From the NCBI GenBank assembly GCA_001839685.1, contig MLAK01000686.1, positions 1 to 64,000 on the forward strand: a stretch of DNA of 64,000 bases, written 5' to 3'. A model generated the notes under the pieces. The model was not told where the DNA came from and made no database searches. It saw nothing but the letters and a program-made list of their open reading frames with translations. Shown here piece by piece: positions 1 to 9,500 of this stretch (positions are counted from its first letter, which is position 1; every line of letters starts with the position of its first letter). The position numbers and the translations under genes were made by a program. The stretch comes from Tritrichomonas foetus. Its lineage: Eukaryota; Parabasalia; Tritrichomonadida; Tritrichomonadidae.

Positions 1-572
1 TGTTCACATTATTTTAAATCATCTCCCAAAGACCAGTTCCATTTTATAAATTATTTTTTAGTGATTCATTTTTGCTAGATTTCACCTTTTTCCTTTAATA
101 TGTATTCATTTCCAATTTTTTTCCAAAAGTAAAATCTATTTTATTCAATTTTGTGAAGAAATAAAATCGTTTCTGAAATCATTTTATTAGTTCTGGCTAT
201 TTTTGGAATCAAAAATGATTTCTTTTAACATGAATTTAAATCCAATTTTGTAAATATTTTACGAGCGAAAACTATTACTATTAGGATGAAAAAAAGTGCC
301 TTGTGCAAATGGGCAAAATTTTGTGAGAAATGTATTCAAAAGTTCTTTCACACTATGTTTAACAAAGTAATTCTATTTTTGCCTATATTACTAAGATTAT
401 TCAGAGTTATAATTCGATTATTTACAAAAAAGTGAATGTTTCCGAATATTTATTCAAACAAATATGTAAATGCAAAATTGGCTTTTTGCATCAAATCAGT
501 AAACAACTTTATCATGTTAATAAATGTAGGCGAAATTCATGATGCGCACATGTCATAAAAAAATTTCATTAA
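1..572. other. Intergenic, no gene seen
   Basis: AT-rich sequence with stops in all frames. I see no coding stretch, RNA gene or clear repeat. It is the 3' flank of the minus-strand ORF that ends at 573. Confidence 0.6.
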
Positions 573-1064
573 TCATTCTTTGACAACTTGTTTCATCAGT
601 TTATGTAAACTGAAGTCGTTATTATAATTCATAATAATTAATGTATTATCAATTTGAGGTGGTTTTGGAATTTCGAAATGTTTCCATTGGGTTTTTTGAC
701 GGGGATTCCAGTGTCTCTTTTTTGGTCTTTTTATGTCTTCAAATATCATTTCTACATTAAGGAAAGGTTTATTTCTTGTTTCTCTTATTACACTTTTCGA
801 TCTTCTTTTTTTCATAGGTTTTTGTGTTTGCGGAACTCTTTCAATTTTAAAATCATCTTTTGGCGATACTTTTCTTCTCTTTTTAACTTCTGATTGAGTT
901 TGACTTCTTTTTGATTCAATAACATTTGGAAAATCATTTTCTGCATTTTCAACAGAAACTATTTCATTTTCATTTTCATGTTGTTTGTTTCGATGATGAT
1001 GTTTAAGAGGACTTGGTGACTTTTTATGAATTTTAGGAGTAGGATTTTGCTGGTCAACAATCAT
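573..1064 (-). CDS. Basic 163-residue ORF, probable severed C-terminal tail of the CARMIL-like gene
   Basis: Starts at an ATG (1062-1064) and ends in TGA. The product is very basic and probably disordered, with nuclear-localisation-like clusters (VKKRRK, MKKRRSK), proline patches and a C-terminal third containing RPKKRHWNP. It lies in exactly the same frame as the LRR gene just upstream. Only one TAA (1086-1088) and seven sense codons separate the two. CARMIL proteins carry a basic/proline tail with a capping-protein-interaction motif (LxHxTxxRPKx6P). The segment MIFEDIKRPK followed by KRHWNP resembles that motif loosely, so this may be the tail of the same protein. The alternative is a separate small gene. 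A TCATTA at the upstream stop could be its initiator, but an out-of-frame ATG would then sit in its leader. Which reading is right is unresolved. Confidence 0.5.
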   Translation of the reverse strand: MIVDQQNPTPKIHKKSPSPLKHHHRNKQHENENEIVSVENAENDFPNVIESKRSQTQSEVKKRRKVSPKDDFKIERVPQTQKPMKKRRSKSVIRETRNKPFLNVEMIFEDIKRPKKRHWNPRQKTQWKHFEIPKPPQIDNTLIIMNYNNDFSLHKLMKQVVKE

Positions 1065-1085
1065 TGAAACCTTTGTTTTTTCATT

Positions 1086-3101
1086 TTAATGATTTTCTTT
1101 TTTAGAAGTTTTTTCTTGTGGTGTCAAACCATCGTGCAAATTTGGCATTGTTTGATGATAGCGTTTCATATAATGATAGTTTTGTGGCGGAGTTTCATCG
1201 TCAGAGACATGATGAGAATGCTTCCTTCTTTCTGCTTGTGAAATATCTTTGTGAGTCATGAATTGTGGGAATTTTTGATCCAATTCTAAAAAATTAATAT
1301 CGGGAATATATTTTCTTGAAACTGATGATCTTTTTGAAAGTGATCTTCTTAAATTATCGAACAATGCAATTAAATCACTCAATTCCAATTTCGTTAATTT
1401 AAATCGTCCAAAATCGTTTAAAGGATATGAAATTTTAAGTGGCAATTCTCTTGTTGCTAATTTCTTTGCAAAATAAATAAGAGAATTATGTGAGCTGATT
1501 TTTGATCCATCAAATGAAATAAATTCAATTTCTGAATTAAAAACAGAGTCAGCTAATAAAGTAAAAGATTCATCATCAATAGAATTAAAACTTATATCAA
1601 TTTGTTTTAAAGATTTCATATCTGGAATCCTTTCAATAAAACTCTTTATATTTTCTGTTTTCATTTCTTTTATATTCAAAGATTGAATCTTATTTCCGAT
1701 TGCGATATTAATAATAGAATTTATATCAGAACATTTGCACACTGATAATTCTTTAAGTTTAGGAAGTACTTTAATATAATTCACAAAAGATTCATGAAAT
1801 TGATTTTCATTCCAACTTAAGGTTTTCAAAGATTTAAGGAGATTCATTTGATTTGAAAGATTTTCGTAAAATTCATTCCAATTATCACATTTTGTTTTAT
1901 TCATTGATAGATTAGATATTCGATCTGAGCAAATCTCAAAAAAATATAATAATTGAGATGATTTCCATTCAATATCATCCACAAAAATTGTACTTAAATT
2001 GGCTGGAAGTTTTGGATCAGGATTTGTAAAACCATTTCCGATGTTTCCTGAAAGATCAATTTTTCTCAGATTATGTAAATTGTTCGATGAAATTAAATCA
2101 AGAACATTTCCAACCATTAGATTACAATAAGTCAAAGAAATTTGATATAAATGTTTAAATTTTTGAATACAAAAACCAAAATCTATTTTTAAATGCGAAA
2201 CCCGAAAGTATTTCAGTTTTTCAAATGAGGATAAATTTAAAAGCATATGAAGAGTTTCAATATCAATTGATGAATCAAAACCAATGGATGTTATATATTT
2301 TCTTTGAATTAATGAATTTAAATTTGTTATGTCTTTAATTTTACAATTTTGAAAAGAAATCGAATTTACATTTTTTGCTCTTTTTATAAATTTTAAGATT
2401 TCTTCATTTTCAGTTGAACTTATTTTTATGTGAGAAATACGATCAAAGCTTTCGATTTGTTGAAGCATTATTGAAAAAATGTTGGGGATTGATGATGTAT
2501 CAATTTCTAATTCATTAATGAATGGACTCATTGACAAACATGGAAAAAATAATGGGAGGAATTTATCCATTGATTTGAATTTATTCAAAGAAATTGAATT
2601 AGAGTGAGTGAAAAATCGATTTGTGAATGATTTTAAATTTTTTTCATTTATTTCAACTTTATGCATATTTAATTGAGTATTTAGTCTAAATAATATAGAA
2701 TGTGATGTCGGTTGGGGCAAAGAAATTGTTGGCTTAATATATGATATTTTTGAAAATTCGTGAGGAGTTAAAATTCTGTGAATGTGATCGAGAATTGTAT
2801 TAACAAGTTCTTGCGGATTTTCAATCTGAAATTTAATTTCTTTGCTTGCAAATCGAAGAATCATTGTATTCTCGATAGATAACAAAATTGCCGTTAAATT
2901 AAAAAAAGAAAACGAATAGTATTCTGTCAGGTTATTTGATGCTAATCGTTTTGAAAGAATTAAAAGGTTGCTTCCCGAAATAACTAAAACATGATTGGTT
3001 TCTTTCGATTTGTCGTTGAGATTCGATATGACAAAGAGTCTGGTGAACGATATTTTGTGTTGATGTAAATATGAATCTGCTTTGTCAAGGAGCTCGTTCA
3101 T
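1086..3101 (-). CDS. CARMIL-like leucine-rich repeat protein
   Basis: The frame opens at a TTG at 3146, but the first ATG is at 3099-3101, giving 671 residues. The N-terminal ~110 residues look like the PH-like domain of CARMIL proteins: alternating hydrophobic strands such as HVLVISGSNLLILS, then a helix ending DHIHRIL. From about residue 185 to 580 there are irregular leucine-rich repeats of the ribonuclease-inhibitor type (for example KQIDISFNSIDDESFTLLA). The C-terminus is charged and His-rich. In animals and amoebae CARMIL binds membrane lipid, myosin I and capping protein and regulates actin assembly. That role is inferred here from architecture only. The stop TAA is followed by AA, forming a TAAA poly(A)-type signal. 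The same frame stays open for 170 further codons after this stop, so the gene may be broken or read through. Confidence 0.65.
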   Translation of the reverse strand: MNELLDKADSYLHQHKISFTRLFVISNLNDKSKETNHVLVISGSNLLILSKRLASNNLTEYYSFSFFNLTAILLSIENTMILRFASKEIKFQIENPQELVNTILDHIHRILTPHEFSKISYIKPTISLPQPTSHSILFRLNTQLNMHKVEINEKNLKSFTNRFFTHSNSISLNKFKSMDKFLPLFFPCLSMSPFINELEIDTSSIPNIFSIMLQQIESFDRISHIKISSTENEEILKFIKRAKNVNSISFQNCKIKDITNLNSLIQRKYITSIGFDSSIDIETLHMLLNLSSFEKLKYFRVSHLKIDFGFCIQKFKHLYQISLTYCNLMVGNVLDLISSNNLHNLRKIDLSGNIGNGFTNPDPKLPANLSTIFVDDIEWKSSQLLYFFEICSDRISNLSMNKTKCDNWNEFYENLSNQMNLLKSLKTLSWNENQFHESFVNYIKVLPKLKELSVCKCSDINSIINIAIGNKIQSLNIKEMKTENIKSFIERIPDMKSLKQIDISFNSIDDESFTLLADSVFNSEIEFISFDGSKISSHNSLIYFAKKLATRELPLKISYPLNDFGRFKLTKLELSDLIALFDNLRRSLSKRSSVSRKYIPDINFLELDQKFPQFMTHKDISQAERRKHSHHVSDDETPPQNYHYMKRYHQTMPNLHDGLTPQEKTSKKENH

Positions 3102-3146
3102 GCAAAAAAAGTTCTCGAAAATTTTTAAACGTAATTTTGTATTCAA

Positions 3147-3398
3147 AAATTCACTTTTTCTTAAAAAATGTCAACAGATTGTCAACATGATCATCTCATG
3201 AGAGCTTTCTTATTTAGGATCTATCTCAATTGATTAGAAAATGATGATTATATTATCCCATATTATGTCATCATATTTTGAATAGAAATATATTTCCACT
3301 ATATGAAATAATGAATCCATAATTTTCGATTTTCATATTTAATAAAATTATCAACAATATTTTTTGGATTAAATAAGTAAATAAAATAGGTAGGGTGG

Positions 3399-3458
<60 letters not shown>

Positions 3459-3583
3459 GTCAAAGTTCTTCTAAACATAATAAATTTTAATATAAACAAT
3501 AAAATAGGTAATATATATATTTCATACATATAAAAAATTGTGGAACATGATCAAAATTCCGAAATCCAATTTGGAAATAGATT
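3147..3583. other. Intergenic spacer with long poly(A) tract
   Basis: Lies between two minus-strand genes. Apart from the 55-base A run at 3401-3455 I see only AT-rich sequence. Confidence 0.7.
3401..3455. repeat. Poly(A) homopolymer, 55 nt
   Basis: An uninterrupted run of 55 A on the plus strand (poly(T) on the coding strand of both flanking genes), about 130 bp beyond the stop of the BEACH gene. Its true length is uncertain because such runs are prone to sequencing and assembly slippage. Confidence 0.95.
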
Positions 3584-6500
3584 TTACATATCTTCTCCCC
3601 TGTTCATCACCGAATTACGACGCTTCACTCCAGACGGAGAAGAGTTATTTGAATCTTGTGCAGGTGGCTGACATAAAATGCATGTATATGTTGTCTTCAA
3701 AGCATTCATTTCTTTTGTTATACATTTCATACAAACGAATCTTCCACATTTTGAACAAACTTGTGAATTTTTCTGAATGTCAGATGAACATGAAGCGCAT
3801 TCACACGAATATAATTCTTTCTTTAATGGTGAACAAGAACTTCCAATGCATTCACAACAAAATGTTTCTAATTTTGTTGTGACAAAAAGCCTCTGTGAAT
3901 TAGGCGAGAGTACAACAGTCGAAATTGGATCAATTGAAAGTTGATTAGATCCAATTTCCATTATATTATTCTCAGAAAATGAAACTTTCCAGAAAATTAC
4001 TGATCCATCGTTGTGGCCTGTCACGAAGAACCTGTCTTCGAAGTATTCTGGTAGTTTCGACATAGTAATGCATGATATTAATGGTTTCACTGAATGTTTA
4101 ATCAAAAGTTGACCGCTTATTGACAGAACAGCAATATCATGATCACCATAAGCAACTATTAAAGCTGCATTTTCATCAATTTCAACATTTTTAACTTGAA
4201 AATCAAGTTCGATTAATGGAAGAGGAGTAAATAAGCCAATATCAAATTGTAGAATCTTATTTTTACAACATGCTAAAGCTAAAAAGTGTTCAGAAGAACA
4301 TGCAACAGAAACAATTTCAGATTCAGTACTGAAAATTTTGATGATTTTTGCGGATTTTGCTTCCCCTTTGTTGTATGAAAGTCTTACAAGTAAAACCGAA
4401 CCTTCACGGCGAGCCATTATCATGTAAAGACCATCAGGTGATATGGAAATTGATGAAATAGATAAAAATGAATCATTTGATACAAGTTTGATTGATTCGT
4501 TCATACCTTTGTTCACTAAAGAAATACAACCTTCTTTTACGAAAATAAATTGGCCAGTTGGTAAAAATGCACCAATTTGTTGATTAATTGTTAAAATATT
4601 AGAATTATCAGCAAATGATGCAGTTGCTGGCATCAAAAATTGTTCAGATCTCAATTTTTGCCAATTATGGTTCACGACTACCGGCTGAGACGCTGATTGT
4701 GAAGAAGATACAAGAGTTTTCCATGTTTTGGGTGTTTTGAGTTGTGGATGTGGCTTTGAAGTGACTTGTTGTGGGCATTGCCCAAAATTGATTATACAAG
4801 TAATATTTGCTTCACGTTCAACCAAATCTTCGGATTCTTCTTCAATATCATTTTTGGTATTTGCATAACATAAAGGATGGAAAAGATTTTTGGCTTCTTT
4901 GGCACCACTTCCTCGACTTTTCTCACCGAAGATTAAATCAATCCAATGATTAATTTGTTTGATAATACGTTCACTTTCAAGATTTTGCATCAGTTGAGTG
5001 GTTAGATCTCGAGAATTCTTGGCCCATTTGGGAAGTTTTACTTCAGAAATGCTTTTTCCTTCATCATTTACAGTTAACGGCAAGGACGAAATATTTTCAA
5101 ACAATTCAGGCACAGTGAAGAATTGTGGAATGACTTCCTTTATATCACTTGGAGAATTAAAAGCAGCCATCATCCATGCTTCAGCTAAATCATTAAATAT
5201 CCTGTTTGGATGATCCCATCCTTTATGAAGTAAGAACCAAAAGAATGTAAATGGATCAATTCGAAACATGAAATATAAAACAACACCAAAATGCATATAA
5301 TGAGTACCATAGTAATATTGGAAATCAGTATCTCTAAAGAATTCATTGAATCTTTCAGATCTTTCTTTTCCAATTTGACCCATTGGTAGTTTTAAGTCTC
5401 TGAATGATTCAATAGGTGCATTTTCTAATGTTTGCGATTCATAATCAGAAATAATCCATGGGAAAACGTAATATTGTGTAAGATCACAAGTTAGTCGCTT
5501 ACCAAATCTATTTAAAAGGCATAAATAAGTGAATGTATCAATTTCACCATTTGTCCATTTTTGCATTGCTTCTTTATGAGTCAATTGCAATAATCGACCG
5601 GAGTTAACTGGTGAATTTACTGAAGTTGGTGGTGGTGCAGTTTCATAGAACTGTGATGCATATTTCTTTAAGATTGGAAAGATATAATTATATTCAGTCT
5701 TCTTGAAATTCAAAACAAAATTAAATCCACGTACAAAATTTAAAGCAATTGAATACGGTTTATGAATCCAAATATGTGGATATGCAGCAACAATGTCAGC
5801 AAATGGCCATTCAATTATTGGATGGCCCTGGAAGAGTCTAAATGGTCCAAAATGGTTTGTCAAAATATTATGCATATAGAATTGATGTGGGGCAAAATCA
5901 ACTGTGTGAGTGAATGTGAAGCCATCATCTTCAACTGAAAAGCCTTCAGCAAAATACATAGTATTTTCTGAAAGAAAAAGTGCTCCAGGAACAGTATCAA
6001 CACCATATAATAGGTGACAATTACAGCTATAACTAAATGGAACGCCCTTATTTAGCATGATTTGTAAAATAATTAAATTTTGATAAGGTTTAATTGGCAG
6101 AAATTGTGAAAACATTACATGAATACTATGTGGCGAAAATTGAACAAGAAACTGAGATTGAACGCAGCAAAAAGTGAATAGATCACTAATTGCTTTTGAG
6201 TAATAACCAGTATCAAATTCTTGAGATGGTTTTAATGGAAATAGTTCTTTATCGGAGCCATCTGGAAATGAAGGTAAACAATAAGAAAGCGGTGATTTTT
6301 CTAATCGGCGTGTTGGATATAAAGGATCTGCTAATATTGTGATTCCTTTTCGATTTGATTCTTTAAATTTCAATGGAAATGTAACGGAAACAAGTGCTTC
6401 TCTTCGACGAATAAAGAATGAATTAATAAATAAGTAATATTCTCTAAAAATGTGGCGTGAACAAGCAGCTATTGTTTTATCATTCGTTAATTTTTGTGAA

Positions 6501-9500
6501 CGGTCGAGAATAAGTTTATTTGTGAATTTTACGAATTCAATGGAATTCTCATTTCGTGTTTTCATTAAATTATCAAGTGAAACTGCCGTGGCACTTAATA
6601 CTTGAGCACGATAAGAATTCATTCTATCATAAAGCATTGATTCAATTTGGGTAAATGAAGGATTGCTTACTTTCCATTTCATAAATTTATCGGTTCCTTC
6701 GTTTCCAAGGAGTTTTATTGGTGTCAACAAATCATTTAAATCAAAGTTAGTCACATTTTTACTCCATGAAAGTGAAAATTGATCTGATTGCTCAATAGTT
6801 TCAACAAAATACTTCCATAATGGAAAGAATGTTTCTGGCAATGTGTGAACAATACTTAACATTTTACCCATAAATGCAAAGCATAAATCAAAATTCAAAA
6901 ATAGTGACGGTTGTACAAAATATTGTTTGTTTTCAGAAACTAGTTTCATTAATCGTGGGATATCATCAAGTTGGACAACATCAAACCCAAAAATAATAGC
7001 ATCATAAAATGAAACAGGCAAAGAGAAATTTGGATCGTTCAAATTTTGCGAAGCGATGTTAAATATTCGACTTAAAACGTCAATATATTGACTGGGGAAC
7101 CATCCTTCAAGAGCACGTTTACAAGCAATATCTAAAAGGTGATTATGATACATTTTTCTTTGTTCACAAATATTTAATGAACAAATAATAATTTTACGAA
7201 CTTGAAGCATCATTAAATCATTAGGGAAAATTGACATTGTATTGAAAATTGTTTGGAATAATGCTGGGCAGTTTACAACAAAAGTTGATAACAATCGAAT
7301 TAAAATATCAGTTAATGGATGTTGATCAACATGAATTGAATTCTGTTCAATATCAAAACGTGAAATTAATTCATGAATAAAATTAACCCAATCTGTAGCA
7401 GCAACAGTTTTATTAGTTTCATAGATTTCATTGAAAGCTTGAGTATGTCTTTGTTGGACTTGATATTTAGCAACACCATTTAAGCATATTTCTTTGGGTG
7501 AAATTTGATAAACAAATTTGGAAATATGATTTAATGAGCATTTTTTATTAAAATCAATTTCTATTTGTTGAAACGTATAAGGTTTTCCATAATTTGTTGG
7601 ATATGAATGACCTCTCATTTCAATATAAGCTAAAATATCCTCTGACGTAAAAGCAAGCGGGTAAGGTGGAAAAGAAGACATTTTATCAAAATGTTGACCA
7701 AAAGTCATCATTTGAATGAGCCAAAATTTTGTGGACTTATTATGAAAACAACGTTCTGGAATATTAGGAACTATGTAAATTAATTGTTCAGTTAGAAAAG
7801 CAGCGAATCTGACCCAAAATGATTCTATATTTAAATGAAAACATGCACATATTAATATTGTATACATTTTCAGGAAATGTTCCATAAAAGTCATATCAAA
7901 ATTAGCTATAGAAAAATTATGTAAATCTTCAATTGTTGAATGTGTGCAAATAGAAATTGCACAAAACCAAGCATCTGGCATAAAGCAATTATATAACAAA
8001 CATTCAAAAATAGTATCATAGTCAATTGCTTCAACCTTTTGTTTTACAAGAATGTTTGCTAAAGAACAGCAAGCAGTCGATGGCAACACATTAAATAAAA
8101 AGTAATGACGGAATTTTGTGATTTTTAAACGGGAAATTAAAGTTAAAATGTATTGAATTGTTATATCTTCAGGGTCAATTGTATAAGGAATACTATTATC
8201 TGTAATATTTGTTGCCATTTCTGGATAGCTTGCTAATAAATAAAGAATTAAAGAACATTCGGGATTCAGTTTTTCGACAAAATCTAATATTGATGGATTC
8301 AAAGAATGGTCAAATTCCGAAATCGACATAAGTGAGAATAAATAAAGAGTAAAAGCATATTTAGATGATTCTTGTTCAATTGGATAACGTGCAATAAGTT
8401 CAAAAAATTTCGATACAAAAATTACTGCATGTTTTGAAAATAATAACGCATGATCAAAAGCAAAAACAAAGAATGAATTCCAATCATAGCCACCGTTTGT
8501 TTCATAACAATCTAATATTAAATCAATGGTATCATTTGTCAATATATCTTGATAAGTATGAAACAAAACAGAAATAGACAAAGAAAAACTTTCATTTGAT
8601 TGTGAGAAAAAGTTATTTTTCTTTAAAACACAGAGCGATTTCAATAAAAAATTAGCGCCTGCACTATCTCCTGTTTGAGATAATTCTATAGCACGAGTGA
8701 AAATAAAAGTTGGCTTGATTTTCACAATTTGGAGGTAATTTAAAAGTGAAAAGATGGAAATTGCCCTTTCTTTTCTATCTGGATTATTTGCATTGGCTAC
8801 AGGTCCCCAAAGAGGTGCAGAAGTAAGTGCGTATTTTCGTTGTGATTCACCTTCAGATTTAGATGAAGCAACACCAAGTGATCTAATTCGAGAAAATGTT
8901 TCAAGTGTAACTTGTTCATTAAAGAATCTAATAACACCACCAATATACCAAGCAACAGCACAATTCTTACCTCCAAATGTAACTGTTTTCTTCGATGCGG
9001 TTGGTTTAAAATTAAAAACGTTTTTATTATCAATTAAAATCGAACACATTCCAGTTTGATCAAAAAATAATGAAAAAAAAGTCCATTTTCCAGTATCAAA
9101 TGGAGATACCGTATTATTATCATACTTTATTTCCTTATTTTGGAAATATAATTGAGAAGATCCAATGGAAATAAAACTTGTCTGTTCTTCAGAATTTTCA
9201 GAAACTTGAAACCAAAAACAGAGACTTTTCATGCTTTCATAAACAGCACCGAATGAAGAGTTATATTTCTTTGGAAATTCAAATAATGGTGGTAATTGTG
9301 ATAAGTTTAAACATGTTTGATAAAAGATTTCGGGATAATTAATTAACATTTCTAAATGTTCAAGTTTTGCATATTGGCTAGCAACTGCAGTAATTGAAGG
9401 AAACTCAGAAATGGGACGACCTGAATCCTTCAACCATGATCCAAGACCAATTCGGCCACATACCCATAAATCATAACGGCTCGTAAAAACATAATCTGTA

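Noticed and set aside
3401..3455. Poly(A) run as the 3' end of a retrotransposon insertion
   Set aside because: No adjacent reverse transcriptase, processed-gene copy or target duplication could be found.
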